A DNA stretch of 64,000 bases from Burkholderia territorii (GCF_902833055.1 NZ_CADFEJ010000007.1:186001-250000); one strand, 5' to 3'. Shown: positions 36,551 to 46,578, counted from the first letter of the stretch. Numbers and translations: made by a program. Notes: generated by a model not told the origin, from the letters alone.

Positions 36551-39544
36551 TTACTGGCACGCTTCGCACTCGTCGAAACCCGGATCGCCCGGACGCATCG
36601 TGCACACCGGACCGTCTGCTTCGACCGGCGCGAGTGCCGGTGCCGCGTCGAGTGCGCCCGACGACGACGCCGCGCCGCCTGCCGCACCGAAGCCGCCGGC
36701 CGCGCCTTGCGCGCCGCCGCTGCTCGAGCCGCCCGTCGGCACCGCGTTCAGCGCGCCGTGCGCGACCGTCGACTTCTCGACGTGCGTCGCCGCCATCGTG
36801 CGCAGGTAGTAGGTCGTCTTCAGACCGCGCAGCCATGCGAGCTTGTAGACCTCGTCGAGCTTCTTGCCCGACGCGCCACCCATGTAGATGTTCAGCGACT
36901 GCGCCTGGTCGATCCACTTCTGACGACGCGATGCCGCTTCGACCAGCCACGTCGGGTCGACTTCGAACGCGGTCGCGTAGATCGCGCGCAGGTCGGCCGG
37001 GATGCGATCGATGCGCGACAGCATGCCGTCGAAGTACTTCAGGTCGGCGACCATTACTTCGTCCCACAGGCCGCGTTCCTTCAGGTCGCGAACGAGGTAC
37101 TCGTTGACCACCGTGAATTCGCCCGACAGGTTCGACTTCACGTACAGGTTCTGGAAGGTCGGCTCGATGCATGCCGACACGCCGATGATGTTCGAGATCG
37201 TCGCCGTCGGCGCGATCGCGACGCAGTTCGAGTTGCGCATGCCGTGCGCGGCGATGCGCGAGCGCAGCGTCGTCCAGTCGAGCGTCTCGGACGTGTCGAC
37301 CTCGACATAGCCGCCACGTGCTTCCGTCAGCAGCTTCAGCGTGTCCTGCGGGAGGATGCCGCGATCCCACAGCGAGCCGCGGTAGCTCGAGTAGCGGCCG
37401 CGTTCCTCGGCCAGCTCGGTCGACGCGTAGTACGCGTAGTAGCAGACCGCTTCCATCGAACGATCGGCGAACTCGACGGCCTCTTGCGACGCGTACGGCG
37501 TGCGCAGCAGGTGCAGGCAGTCCTGGAAGCCCATGATGCCCATGCCGACCGGACGGTGCTTCAGGTTCGAGTTACGCGCCTTCGGCACCGCGTAGTAATT
37601 GATGTCGATCACGTTGTCGAGCATGCGCATGGCGACGCTGATCGTGCGCTTGAGCTTGTCGTGGTCGAGCGCGTAGCTGCCGTCGGCCTGCTTCACCAGG
37701 TGGGCGACGAGGTTCACCGAGCCCAGGTTGCACACCGCGATTTCGGTGTCGCTCGTGTTCAGCGTGATTTCCGTGCACAGGTTCGACGAATGGACGACGC
37801 CGACGTGCTGCTGCGGCGAGCGCACGTTGCACGGATCCTTGAACGTGATCCACGGGTGGCCGGTTTCGAACAGCATGCCGAGCATCTTGCGCCAGAGCTG
37901 CTGCGCCGGGATCTTCTTGAACAGCTTGATCTCGCCGCGCGCGACCTTCTCTTCGTAAGCCGTGTAAGCCTTCTCGAACTCCGCGCCGAACTTGTCGTGC
38001 AGGTCCGGGCAGGTCGACGGCGAGAACAGCGTCCAGTCGCCGCCTTCCATCACGCGCTTCATGAACAGGTCGGGAATCCAGTTCGCCGTGTTCATGTCGT
38101 GCGTACGGCGGCGGTCGTCGCCGGTGTTCTTGCGCAGCTCGAGGAACTCCTCGATGTCGAGGTGCCACGATTCCAGGTATGCGCACACCGCGCCCTTGCG
38201 CTTGCCGCCCTGGTTGACCGCGACGGCCGTGTCGTTGACGACCTTCAGGAACGGAACCACGCCTTGCGACTTGCCGTTCGTGCCCTTGATATGCGAGCCG
38301 AGTGCGCGCACGCGGGTCCAGTCGTTGCCGAGACCGCCGGCGAACTTCGACAGCAGCGCGTTCTCCTTCAGCGCTTCATAGATGCCGTCGAGATCGTCCG
38401 CGACCGTCGTCAGGTAGCACGACGACAGCTGCGAGCGGTGGGTGCCCGAGTTGAACAGGGTCGGCGTCGAGCTCATGAAGTCGAAGCTCGACAGCACGTT
38501 GTAGAACTCGATCGCGCGCGTTTCGCGGTCGATCTCGTTCAGCGACAGGCCCATCGCGACGCGCATGAAGAATGCCTGCGGCATTTCGATGCGGGTGCCG
38601 TCGACGTGCAGGAAGTAGCGGTCGTACAGCGTCTGCAGGCCGAGGTAGCCGAATTGCAGGTCGCGGTTCGCGTCGAGCGCTTCGCCCAGACGCTTCAGGT
38701 CGAACTGCAGCAGCTTGTCGTCGAGCAGGCCGGCGTCCACGCCGCGCTTCAGGAACTGCGGGAAGTACTCGGCGTAGCGCGCCGACATGTCGGCCTGCAC
38801 CACCTCCTCGCCGAGGATCTCGCGACGGATCGTGTGCAGCAGGATGCGCGCCGTGACCTGGCTGTACGCCGGATCCTTTTCGATCATCGTGCGTGCTGCG
38901 AGGATCGCCGAGTCGTAGACCTGGCTCATCGGCACGCCGTCGTACAGGTTCTTCACCGTCTCCGCGACGATCGGGTCAGGGTTAACCGCGGTACCGAGGC
39001 CGTCGCATGCCGACACGATCAGCGCGCGCAGCGCATTCAGGTCGAGCGGGCGCGTGACGCCGTTGTCGACGACGTTGATGCCGGTGCTCGACTCGCCGCC
39101 CGCAGCCGCTGCTTCCTCGCCCGCATGCTGACGCTCGAGGTGACGCTTCTCGCGATACAGCACGTACGCACGCGCGACGTTGTGTTCGCCGCCGCGCATC
39201 AGCGCGAGTTCGACCTGGTCCTGGATGTCTTCGATGTGGAACGTGCCGCCGTTCGGGCGGCTGCGCACGAGTGCGCGCACGACGTTGTGCGTCAGTTGCT
39301 CGACGAGTTCGCGTACGCGCGCCGATGCCGCGCCCTGCCCGCCGTTGACGGCCAGGAAAGCCTTGGTCACCGCAATCGCGATCTTCGAAGGCTCGAACGA
39401 CACCACGCTGCCGTTGCGGCGGATCACCTTGTAGTCGGCGAACGTGGCCTGCGGCGCGAGCGCCTGCGCGCCCTGTTCGGTCCCGCCGAGCGGACGGCTC
39501 GAGGCGCTCTCGTACTGGGACGTCGCGTTGTCGGTGGTTTGCAT
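36551..39544 (-). CDS. nrdA: Class Ia ribonucleotide reductase, alpha subunit
   Basis: Catalytic and allosteric subunit, 997 residues. An N-terminal ATP cone (about 38-130, VIRRNGSVVSFEPSKIAIAV) senses dATP/ATP. The barrel carries FNSGTHRSQLSSCYL, NLCTEI with the active-site Cys and Glu, and IAPTATISNIIGVSACIEP. The C-terminus is a Gly/Ala/Ser-rich flexible tail ending in CEACQ, the redox-shuttle pair. AGGAG precedes the ATG at 39544. A tandem NrdR operator and a strong promoter lie about 290-350 bases upstream. Confidence 0.97.
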   Translation of the reverse strand: MQTTDNATSQYESASSRPLGGTEQGAQALAPQATFADYKVIRRNGSVVSFEPSKIAIAVTKAFLAVNGGQGAASARVRELVEQLTHNVVRALVRSRPNGGTFHIEDIQDQVELALMRGGEHNVARAYVLYREKRHLERQHAGEEAAAAGGESSTGINVVDNGVTRPLDLNALRALIVSACDGLGTAVNPDPIVAETVKNLYDGVPMSQVYDSAILAARTMIEKDPAYSQVTARILLHTIRREILGEEVVQADMSARYAEYFPQFLKRGVDAGLLDDKLLQFDLKRLGEALDANRDLQFGYLGLQTLYDRYFLHVDGTRIEMPQAFFMRVAMGLSLNEIDRETRAIEFYNVLSSFDFMSSTPTLFNSGTHRSQLSSCYLTTVADDLDGIYEALKENALLSKFAGGLGNDWTRVRALGSHIKGTNGKSQGVVPFLKVVNDTAVAVNQGGKRKGAVCAYLESWHLDIEEFLELRKNTGDDRRRTHDMNTANWIPDLFMKRVMEGGDWTLFSPSTCPDLHDKFGAEFEKAYTAYEEKVARGEIKLFKKIPAQQLWRKMLGMLFETGHPWITFKDPCNVRSPQQHVGVVHSSNLCTEITLNTSDTEIAVCNLGSVNLVAHLVKQADGSYALDHDKLKRTISVAMRMLDNVIDINYYAVPKARNSNLKHRPVGMGIMGFQDCLHLLRTPYASQEAVEFADRSMEAVCYYAYYASTELAEERGRYSSYRGSLWDRGILPQDTLKLLTEARGGYVEVDTSETLDWTTLRSRIAAHGMRNSNCVAIAPTATISNIIGVSACIEPTFQNLYVKSNLSGEFTVVNEYLVRDLKERGLWDEVMVADLKYFDGMLSRIDRIPADLRAIYATAFEVDPTWLVEAASRRQKWIDQAQSLNIYMGGASGKKLDEVYKLAWLRGLKTTYYLRTMAATHVEKSTVAHGALNAVPTGGSSSGGAQGAAGGFGAAGGAASSSGALDAAPALAPVEADGPVCTMRPGDPGFDECEACQ

Positions 39545-39832
39545 GTGCAAAGCTCCTGGTGTTGGATGGTGCGGAGAGAACCGCGGATTAAAACGAACGC
39601 TGCGCAAGGAAGTGCGCGAGCGGTAAGAGGCGAGCGATGCGTCGGGGAAGCCGGTTCGGTCGATGCGCGACAACCGTCCCGGTCGTGTGCTTCGTCATGT
39701 GTACCCTGCCCCGTCGAAGTTCGCTGCGCTTGATCGCGACGCCCGGACCGCCCGGCCTGGCGCGCCGCCCTGAGAACCCTGTCCGCCGGCGTTGCCCGCC
39801 GGCCGGTGCCGCTCGGGTTTCCCCTGCGACAC

Positions 39833-39879
39833 ACACTATATCTAGTACAGAACTGCTCAACTGGCACCAAGTATAGTGG
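39833..39879 (-). promoter_or_regulatory. Tandem NrdR-type boxes upstream of nrdA
   Basis: ACACTATATCTAGTAC (39833-39848) matches 13 of 16 positions of the known NrdR consensus ACACWATATATWGTGT. GCACCAAGTATAGTGG (39864-39879) matches 11. Their starts are 31 bases apart, three helical turns, the usual NrdR spacing. The second box covers the -10 element. NrdR represses reductase genes when dATP is high. Of the remaining gap, 39545-39832 is an untranslated leader of about 290 bases with no recognisable motif. Confidence 0.75.
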
Positions 39880-39897
39880 ACATTCGGACGAGGTCAA
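39870..39897 (-). promoter_or_regulatory. nrdA promoter
   Basis: Read leftward: TTGACC (plus 39892-39897), 16 bases, TATACT (plus 39870-39875). The start would be near 39862, between the two NrdR boxes. Bases 39898-39996, between this promoter and the ampD stop, show nothing else of note. Confidence 0.7.
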
Positions 39898-39996
39898 AAC
39901 GGATAATTTGCGGTCGAGGTCTTGACATCGCTCGCGCGCAGATACGACAAGGCATTGGTCGGAGAAAAAACTTTCCCCGGCCAAAAAACCCTGCGC

Positions 39997-40587
39997 TCAG
40001 TGCTGACGGAAAGGAAAGTATTCGGCGGAAAAGCCGGCATCGCGTGCGAAGCGTTGCCAATCGAAGTGCGGGCCCGGGTCGGTCTTGCGGCCCGGTGCGA
40101 CGTCGGAATGCCCGGCCACCGCATCGATCGGGTAGCGCGCGGCGAGCGAGCGCGCGAGCACGCCGAGCGTCGCGTACTGAGCCGCGTCGAACGGCACGTC
40201 GTCCGCGCCTTCGAGCTCGATGCCGATCGAGAAGTCGTTGCAGCGCGGCCGGCCGAAGAACTCGGATGCGCCCGCGTGCCACGCGCGCTCGTCGCACGAC
40301 ACGAACTGCACGAGCTCGCCGTCGCGACGGATCAGGAAGTGCGCGGACACGCGCACGCCGCGCAGATGGCTCTGGTAATAAGGGTGCGCATCGCAATCGA
40401 GGCGATTGAGGAACAGCGCCTCGATCGCATCGCCGCCGAACTCGCCGGGCGGCAGGCTGATGTTGTGGACGACGACGAGCGTCGGCACCGCGCCCGCGGG
40501 CCGCGCCTCGAAATTCGGCGACGGCGCGTGGCGCGCTTCGCGCACCCAGCCGTGCGCGTCGACCGACAGCGGCGCTGCGTCGTTCAT
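39997..40587 (-). CDS. ampD: 1,6-anhydro-N-acetylmuramyl-L-alanine amidase
   Basis: Cytoplasmic zinc amidase that removes the peptide from anhydro-muropeptides in cell-wall recycling and so keeps beta-lactamase induction low. 196 residues. Zinc ligands are His41 (VVVHNISLPP), His160 and Asp170 (AGHSDVAPGRKTDPGPHFDW). The ATG at 40587 fits the family; it overlaps the stop of the preceding small gene (ATGA). Mpl, in the same pathway, is encoded at 23764-25149. Confidence 0.95.
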   Translation of the reverse strand: MNDAAPLSVDAHGWVREARHAPSPNFEARPAGAVPTLVVVHNISLPPGEFGGDAIEALFLNRLDCDAHPYYQSHLRGVRVSAHFLIRRDGELVQFVSCDERAWHAGASEFFGRPRCNDFSIGIELEGADDVPFDAAQYATLGVLARSLAARYPIDAVAGHSDVAPGRKTDPGPHFDWQRFARDAGFSAEYFPFRQH

Positions 40588-40898
40588 CGCGCGTCGTGGC
40601 CGCTCGCGTGCGCGCCGTGGCGCTGCGCGTGCTCGGTGCTGCAGAAGTATTCGCCGCCCGCGACGACGGCGTCGCCCTTCGGCGCATGCACGCCGCATTC
40701 GGCGCAGCGAACCATCGGTTCGGGCAGCGAGCGCGCCTCGCCGTTCGGGCGTGCCGCCCCGGCGCCGGAACCGGGCGCGCCGTCGAAGCCGCCACCGCGG
40801 CCGGTGCGCGCCTGCGCGTGCTCCTGGGCCTGGCGCAGCTTGCGCGTGAGCCACGAACCCGCGAAGAAGAGAAGAATCAGGAGAAGAATCTGTCGCAT
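40584..40898 (-). CDS. PP0621-family small membrane protein
   Basis: 104 residues: an N-terminal hydrophobic helix (RQILLLILLFFAGSWL), a basic, Gly-rich linker, and a C-terminal Cys-x2-Cys ... Cys motif (MVRCAECGVHAPKGDAVV, EYFCSTEHAQRH) that may bind metal, similar to the PP0621 family. The function is unknown. It overlaps ampD by four bases, so the two are co-translated; it starts 13 bases after the ypjD-like gene. Confidence 0.8.
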   Translation of the reverse strand: MRQILLLILLFFAGSWLTRKLRQAQEHAQARTGRGGGFDGAPGSGAGAARPNGEARSLPEPMVRCAECGVHAPKGDAVVAGGEYFCSTEHAQRHGAHASGHDAR

Positions 40899-40911
40899 CG
40901 GAGACCTGCGT

Positions 40912-41805
40912 TCAAACCACGGAGCGGTGCAGCAGCACCTCGAAAACGAACCGGCTGCCGACATACGCGAGCAGCAGCGCGGCAAACGACACGAGCACCC
41001 AACGCGCGGCGCCGCGCCCGCGCCAGCCCGACGTCTTGCGAGCCACCAGCAGGCCGCCGAACATCAGCCACGACAGCACCGCAAACACCGTCTTGTGATC
41101 GAGCCGCAGCGCGCGCGCATCGACCTGCTCGCTGAACAGGATTCCCGACGCGAGCGTGAGCGTCAGCAGCACGAAGCCGGCGCCGATCAGGCGGAACAGC
41201 AGCTTCTCGAGCGTGAGCAGCGGCGGCAGCGTCTCGAGCCAGCTCGCGATCCAGCCGGTCGAGCCGTCGCGCCCGCCGCTCCTCAGCGACTGCAGGCGCC
41301 GCTCGACCATCAGCATCAGCACCGCGTGCAGCGCGGCGATCGCGAACAGGCCATACGCGATGTTCGCGATCAGGAAGTGCATCTTGAACAGCGGCGCTGC
41401 GGCATAAGGCAGCACCCGCACGCCGCCGAACACGAGCGGCAGCAGCGACGCGCCGCATGCGAGCGGCAGCACCAGCAGGCGCAGGCTGTCGAGCGGGAAG
41501 AAGAAGCTCTCGATCCAGTAGATGCCGGCGCCGAGCCAGAACATCGCGGACAGCGCGAACGCGAAGCCGAAGACCATCGCGTCGTGCGGAAAAATCGTCA
41601 TGTGCAGCAGCACGCCGTGCGCGACGAGCGCCGCGAACAGCAGCGCGCGGCCGGCCCCGCTCATCCCCGATGCGGCGGACGCCGGAACCGGCACGGCCGG
41701 CACGCTCGCGACGAGCGAGGTCGCGCCCTGGCGGTGCGTGCGCCAGCCTGCGACGGCGAGGCCGCCGTACAGGAATGCGGTGAGGGCATACAGTACAATA
41801 TCCAT
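40912..41805 (-). CDS. YpjD/CcsA-family cytochrome c assembly membrane protein
   Basis: 297 residues with about eight hydrophobic helices and the conserved FKMHFLIANIAYGLFAIAALHAVLM and DHKTVFAVLSWLMFGGLL segments, holding the His residues typical of CcsA/CcmC/YpjD heme-handling proteins. Its divergence from ffh is a widely conserved arrangement (ypjD-ffh in E. coli). The exact role of YpjD is not settled. Confidence 0.87.
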   Translation of the reverse strand: MDIVLYALTAFLYGGLAVAGWRTHRQGATSLVASVPAVPVPASAASGMSGAGRALLFAALVAHGVLLHMTIFPHDAMVFGFAFALSAMFWLGAGIYWIESFFFPLDSLRLLVLPLACGASLLPLVFGGVRVLPYAAAPLFKMHFLIANIAYGLFAIAALHAVLMLMVERRLQSLRSGGRDGSTGWIASWLETLPPLLTLEKLLFRLIGAGFVLLTLTLASGILFSEQVDARALRLDHKTVFAVLSWLMFGGLLVARKTSGWRGRGAARWVLVSFAALLLAYVGSRFVFEVLLHRSVV

Positions 41806-41894
41806 GTTCGAAGTTTACACTAGGCCCCCTTCCCGCGACGGCTCCCTTTGTTCAGTTCCGTTGCGCCTTCGGGCCCCACTGTCCATCGCTCCCC

Positions 41895-43262
41895 ATGCTC
41901 GACAATCTCACTCAACGGATGGCGCGCGTCGTCAAGACGCTGCGCGGCGAGGCCCGGCTTACCGAGGCGAACACCCAGGAGATGCTCCGCGAGGTGCGTC
42001 TCGCGCTGCTGGAAGCCGACGTCGCGCTGCCCGTCGTCCGCGAATTCATCGCCAAGGTCAAGGAAAAGGCGCTCGGCGAGGAAGTGATCAGCAGCCTGTC
42101 GCCGGGCCAGGCGCTCGTCGGCGTGGTCCAGAAGGAACTGACCGCCGTGATCGGCGGCGACTACGAAGGCAAGGCCGCCGAGCTGAACCTCGCGGTCACG
42201 CCGCCCGCGGTAATCCTGATGGCCGGCCTGCAGGGCGCCGGCAAGACGACCACCGCCGGCAAGCTCGCAAAGCTGCTGCGCGAGAAGTACAAGAAGAAGG
42301 TGCTGACGGTGTCGTGCGACGTGTATCGCCCGGCCGCGATCATGCAGCTGAAAACGGTGAGCGAACAGGTCGGCGCCGACTTCTTCCCGTCGACGCCGGA
42401 CCAGAAGCCCGTCGACATCGCGCTCGCGGCCGTCGACTGGGCGAAGCGCCACTACCATGACGTGCTGATCGTCGACACGGCCGGCCGCCTCGGTATCGAC
42501 GAGGCGATGATGCAGGAAATCGCCGCGCTGCACGGCGCGCTGAAGCCGGCGGAGACGCTGTTCGTCGTCGACGCGATGCTCGGCCAGGACGCGGTCAACA
42601 CCGCGAAGGCGTTCAACGACACGCTGCCGCTCACCGGCGTCGTGCTGACCAAGCTCGACGGCGATTCGCGCGGCGGTGCCGCGCTGTCGGTGCGCCACAT
42701 CACGGGCAAGCCGATCAAGTTCGTCGGCGTCGCCGAGAAGCTCGACGGCCTCGAGGTGTTCCACCCGGACCGGATGGCGAACCGGATCCTCGGCATGGGC
42801 GACATCCTCGCACTCGTCGAGGAGGCACAGCGCGGCGTCGACGTGCAGGCCGCACAGAAGCTCGCCGACAAGGTCAAGAAGGGCGGCGACTTCGACCTCA
42901 ACGATTTCCGCGCGCAGATTTCGCAGATGAAGAACATGGGCGGCCTGTCGTCGCTGATGGACAAGCTGCCGGCGCAGTTCCAGCAGGCGGCGGCCGGCGC
43001 CGACATGAGCCAGGCGGAGAAATCGATCCGCCGCATGGAAGGGATCATCAGCTCGATGACGCCCGCCGAGCGCGCGAAACCCGAAATCATCAAGGCGACG
43101 CGCAAGCGCCGCATTGCAGCCGGCGCGGGCGTGCCGGTGCAGGAAGTCAACCGGATGCTGAACCAGTACGACCAGATGCGTACGATGATGAAGAAGCTGA
43201 AGGGCGGCAACATGCAGAAGATGATGCGCGGCCTGAAGGGCATGATGCCCGGCATGCGCTGA
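41895..43262 (+). CDS. ffh: Signal recognition particle protein Ffh
   Basis: GTPase that binds 4.5S RNA and hydrophobic signal sequences to target proteins to the membrane. 455 residues: N domain, G domain with GLQGAGKTTTAGKLAKLL, DTAGRLGIDEAMM and TKLDGDSRGGAALSV, and a Met-rich M domain (GGNMQKMMRGLKGMMPGMR end). The SRP RNA gene itself is not seen in this window. Confidence 0.97.
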   Translation: MLDNLTQRMARVVKTLRGEARLTEANTQEMLREVRLALLEADVALPVVREFIAKVKEKALGEEVISSLSPGQALVGVVQKELTAVIGGDYEGKAAELNLAVTPPAVILMAGLQGAGKTTTAGKLAKLLREKYKKKVLTVSCDVYRPAAIMQLKTVSEQVGADFFPSTPDQKPVDIALAAVDWAKRHYHDVLIVDTAGRLGIDEAMMQEIAALHGALKPAETLFVVDAMLGQDAVNTAKAFNDTLPLTGVVLTKLDGDSRGGAALSVRHITGKPIKFVGVAEKLDGLEVFHPDRMANRILGMGDILALVEEAQRGVDVQAAQKLADKVKKGGDFDLNDFRAQISQMKNMGGLSSLMDKLPAQFQQAAAGADMSQAEKSIRRMEGIISSMTPAERAKPEIIKATRKRRIAAGAGVPVQEVNRMLNQYDQMRTMMKKLKGGNMQKMMRGLKGMMPGMR

Positions 43263-43356
43263 TTCCGCCCGTCGGTCGGCGCGCGGGTTTTTGCCGTAGC
43301 GCGCGCTGGCCGTTCTGCCTCATCCTTATTTGTATACCGACTGCCCGCCAGAACAC

Positions 43357-43908
43357 ATGAACCGCGAAGAAGCCCTCCACATTTTCGACCACTCCGAAGA
43401 GATCGTCTCGGCCGATGCCGTCAACGCATCGATCGCCCGGATGGCCGACGCGATCCGCGCCGAGATCGGCGATGCGTTCCCGCTCGTTCTCTCGGTGATG
43501 GGCGGCGCCGCGGTGTTTACCGGGATGCTGCTGCCGCACCTCGATTTCCCGCTCGAGTTCGACTACATCCACCTGACCCGCTACCGCAACACCACGCAGG
43601 GCAGCCCGGAGATGCACTGGCGCGTCGCACCGCGTGAATCGGTGAAGGACCGGATCGTGCTCGTGCTCGACGACATCCTCGACGAAGGCGAGACGATGGC
43701 CGCGATCCGCGACCGCATCCTCGACATGGGCGCGAAGCGCTTCATGTCCGCCGTGCTGTGCGAGAAGACGCTCGCGAAGGCGAAACCGCTGCACCCCGAC
43801 TTCTGCGGCTTCTCGGTGCCGGACCGCTACGTGTTCGGCTGCGGGATGGACGCAAAGGGCTACTGGCGCAACCTGCCGACGATCCGCGCGCTGACCGCGA
43901 ACGTGTGA
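43357..43908 (+). CDS. Hypoxanthine-guanine phosphoribosyltransferase
   Basis: Purine salvage enzyme joining hypoxanthine or guanine to PRPP. 183 residues: the PRPP loop VLVLDDILDEGETMAAI, FDYIHLTRYRNTTQGSPEMHW (flexible loop) and VFGCGMDAKGYWRNLP near the base pocket. The beta-proteobacterial form is slightly longer than E. coli Hpt. The ATG at 43357 was chosen over an in-frame TTG 27 bases earlier. A terminator follows. Confidence 0.88.
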   Translation: MNREEALHIFDHSEEIVSADAVNASIARMADAIRAEIGDAFPLVLSVMGGAAVFTGMLLPHLDFPLEFDYIHLTRYRNTTQGSPEMHWRVAPRESVKDRIVLVLDDILDEGETMAAIRDRILDMGAKRFMSAVLCEKTLAKAKPLHPDFCGFSVPDRYVFGCGMDAKGYWRNLPTIRALTANV

Positions 43909-43938
43909 TCGCCGCCCTGCCCGCCATATAAATGGAAA

Positions 43939-43973
43939 GCGGCGCTCCGGTTTCCCGGAGCGCCGCTTTTTTT
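43939..43973 (+). terminator. Strong intrinsic terminator after the phosphoribosyltransferase
   Basis: GCGGCGCTCCGG (43939-43950) and CCGGAGCGCCGC (43955-43966), a 12-bp stem over TTTC, followed by seven T residues. The AAA on the left gives only a weak U tract for the convergent marC-like gene. Confidence 0.93.
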
Positions 43974-43993
43974 CATCGACCGCACCGCCCGCG

Positions 43994-44602
43994 CTACGGC
44001 TGCAACTGGTGCACGAACGCGCGAATGCCGGCCAGCAGCATCTCGACCGAGATCGCGACAAGCACGAGGCCCATCAGCCGCTCGAACGCGGCGACGGTCC
44101 GCTCGCCGAGCCACGCCTGAATCCTTTCAGCCAGCACCAGCGTGATCGCGCAGACGATCATCGTGACCGTCAGCGCGCCGACCCACTCGAACATCTTGCC
44201 CGGCGCCTGCGACGTCAGCAGCATTACCGTCGCGAGCGCGGACGGCCCGGCAAGCGCCGGAATCGCCAGCGGCACGATGAAAGGCTCGCCGCCTGCGCGC
44301 GGATCGCTGCCGAGCGCGCCGTCCGGATGCGGGAAGATCATCCGCAACGCGATCAGGAACAGCACGATCCCGCCGCCGAGCCGCAGCGACAGGTCGGTGA
44401 GGCTCATCATCCGCAGGAAGCGGTCGCCGACCACCATGAAGAACAGCAGGATCACGAATGCGATCCCCACTTCACGCAGGATCAGCTTCACGCGCCGCTC
44501 GCGCGGCACGTCGCGCATCGCCGTGATGAACAGCGGAATGTTGCCGAGCGGATCCGTGATCAGCACGAGGAGCACGGTGGCCGACAGGAAGGTGTATTCC
44601 AC
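43994..44602 (-). CDS. MarC-family integral membrane protein
   Basis: 202 residues with six hydrophobic segments; DPLGNIPLFITAM (17-29) and IPLAIPALAGPSALATVM are the MarC/YhgN repeats. The name refers to the E. coli mar locus, but resistance is not conferred by this family and its transport substrate is unknown. A GTG start (44602) follows proS by 21 bases on the same strand, so co-transcription is likely. Confidence 0.88.
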   Translation of the reverse strand: MEYTFLSATVLLVLITDPLGNIPLFITAMRDVPRERRVKLILREVGIAFVILLFFMVVGDRFLRMMSLTDLSLRLGGGIVLFLIALRMIFPHPDGALGSDPRAGGEPFIVPLAIPALAGPSALATVMLLTSQAPGKMFEWVGALTVTMIVCAITLVLAERIQAWLGERTVAAFERLMGLVLVAISVEMLLAGIRAFVHQLQP

Positions 44603-44623
44603 CGTGTCCCCCGGTTGCAGCGC

Positions 44624-46360
44624 TTAGCGCGCGAGCGCGGCGCGGATCTTCTCCGTCACCGTCGCCGCGGCCGCGTCGGCCGGCAGCAGCGTCGCTTCGG
44701 CGTCGCGGCGGCCCTGATACTCGATCTTGCCTTCCTTCAGGCCGCGCTCGCCGATCACCAGGCGATGCGGCACGCCGATCAGCTCCCAGTCGGCGAACAT
44801 CACGCCCGGGCGCTCGCCGCGGTCGTCGAGGATCACGTCGACGCCGGCGGCGGTCAGTTCCGCGTACAGCTTGTCGGCCGCCTCGCGAACCATCTCGCTG
44901 CGATCGTAGCCCATCGGGCACAGCACGACCTCGAACGGGGCGATCGATTCGGGCCAGATGATGCCCTTCTCGTCGAAGTTCTGCTCGATGGCCGCGCCGA
45001 GAATGCGCGTGACGCCGACACCGTAGCAGCCCATCAGCATCGGCTGCGGCTTGCCGGATTCGTCGAGGAACGTCGCGCCCATCGCTTCCGAGTACTTGGT
45101 GCCGAGCTGGAACACGTGGCCCACTTCGATGCCGCGGCAGATGTCGATCACGCCCTTGCCGTCCGGCGACGGATCGCCCTTCTTCACGTTGCGCACGTCG
45201 GCGACTTCCGGCTCCGGCAGGTCGCGGCCCCAGTTCACGCCCGCGATGTGATAGTCGACCTCGTTCGCGCCGACGACGAAGTCGCTCATGTTCGCGACCG
45301 TGCGATCGGCGATCACCTTCACCGGCTTCTTCGTGCCGACCGGGCCGAGATAGCCCGGCGGCGTGCCGAACCACTCGACGATTTCCTGCTCGGTCGCGAA
45401 GCGGTGGTTCTTCAGCCCCGGCAGCTTCGACACCTTGATTTCGTTCAGGTCGTGGTCGCCGCGCAGCATCACGAGCCAGATGGTCGGCTCGGCGCCTTCG
45501 TTGTCGGTGGCCAGCACGATCGACTTGATCGTGCGCTCGAGCGGGATCTCCAGCAATTCGGCGACGGCTTCGCACTTCGCCTTGCCGGGCGTCGCGACCT
45601 TTTCCATCGCTTCGGCCGGCGCCGCGCGTTCGGCAATCAGCGGCAGCGCTTCGGCCGCCTCGATGTTCGCCGCGAACTCGGACGTCGGGCAATAGGCGAT
45701 CGCGTCCTCGCCGGTATCGGCGATCACGTGGAACTCGTGCGAGAAGTTGCCGCCGATCGAGCCGCTGTCGGCCGCGACCGCACGGAATTCGAGGCCGAGG
45801 CGCGTGAAGATGCGCACGTATGCGTCATACATCTTGCGATACGACTCGTTCAGGCCGGCTGCGTCCTTGTCGAACGAATACGCGTCCTTCATGATGAATT
45901 CGCGGCCGCGCATCACGCCGAAGCGCGGACGAATCTCGTCGCGGAACTTCGTCTGGATCTGATAGAAGTTCACCGGCATCTGCCGGTAGCTCTTGATCTG
46001 GTTGCGCGCGATGTCGGTGATGACTTCCTCGTGCGTCGGCCCGATCACGAAGTCGTTGTCCTTGCGGTCCTTGAAGCGCAGCAACTCGGGGCCGTATTGT
46101 TCCCAGCGGCCCGATTCCTGCCACAGCTCGGCCGGTTGCACGGCCGGCATCAGCAGCTCGATGGCGCCCGCCCGGTTCATTTCCTCGCGCACGATCGCCT
46201 CGACCTTGCGAATGGAACGCAGGCCGACCGGCAGGTAGTTGTAGATGCCGCCGGCGACGCGACGGATCATGCCGGCGCGCACCATCAGCTTGTGGCTGAC
46301 GATCTCTGCGTCGGCCGGTGCTTCTTTGAGGGTGCCGATAAAGAAACGGGAAGCTTTCAT
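44624..46360 (-). CDS. proS: Prolyl-tRNA synthetase
   Basis: Charges tRNA-Pro. 578 residues, the bacterial type with the editing insertion (about 230-390) that clears Ala-tRNA-Pro. The class II core has motif 2 ([24 protein letters not shown]) and motif 3 ([12 protein letters not shown]); ETGEDA-like and [11 protein letters not shown] belong to the insertion. A tRNA-Pro(CGG) gene, one of its substrates, lies 6 kb away. It is divergent from rppH. Confidence 0.96.
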   Translation of the reverse strand: MKASRFFIGTLKEAPADAEIVSHKLMVRAGMIRRVAGGIYNYLPVGLRSIRKVEAIVREEMNRAGAIELLMPAVQPAELWQESGRWEQYGPELLRFKDRKDNDFVIGPTHEEVITDIARNQIKSYRQMPVNFYQIQTKFRDEIRPRFGVMRGREFIMKDAYSFDKDAAGLNESYRKMYDAYVRIFTRLGLEFRAVAADSGSIGGNFSHEFHVIADTGEDAIAYCPTSEFAANIEAAEALPLIAERAAPAEAMEKVATPGKAKCEAVAELLEIPLERTIKSIVLATDNEGAEPTIWLVMLRGDHDLNEIKVSKLPGLKNHRFATEQEIVEWFGTPPGYLGPVGTKKPVKVIADRTVANMSDFVVGANEVDYHIAGVNWGRDLPEPEVADVRNVKKGDPSPDGKGVIDICRGIEVGHVFQLGTKYSEAMGATFLDESGKPQPMLMGCYGVGVTRILGAAIEQNFDEKGIIWPESIAPFEVVLCPMGYDRSEMVREAADKLYAELTAAGVDVILDDRGERPGVMFADWELIGVPHRLVIGERGLKEGKIEYQGRRDAEATLLPADAAAATVTEKIRAALAR

Positions 46361-46539
46361 GCGGACGGTTCCAAATGCGGCGCCCCAAGGCGGGGCGCCC
46401 GAAAAAGTTTCAAGGTGAAAAAGCTGCGCGCGACGAACGGCGATGGCGCAGATGACGTAGCAGACAAATCAGGGACAATTCAGCCGATGCACCCCGCGCG
46501 GATTCGCTCCGTCACGGTGCGCAGCGCCCGTTATCTGTT

Positions 46540-46545
46540 TATAAT
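46540..46545 (+). promoter_or_regulatory. -10 element of rppH
   Basis: TATAAT lies 33 bases upstream of the rppH ATG within an AT-rich block. The -35 region 17 bases upstream is poor. No other motif is evident in 46361-46578. Confidence 0.45.
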
Positions 46546-46578
46546 CAAAGCAATTTTAAAGGATTCGAAGGTGGTTGT

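Noticed and set aside
36509-39733. Open frame of over 1000 codons opposite nrdA
   Set aside because: Shadow of nrdA in a high-GC genome; composition is that of an antisense frame.
39922-39955. TTGACA on the plus strand near ampD's stop
   Set aside because: No acceptable -10 at 16-18 bases, and transcription would run antisense into ampD.
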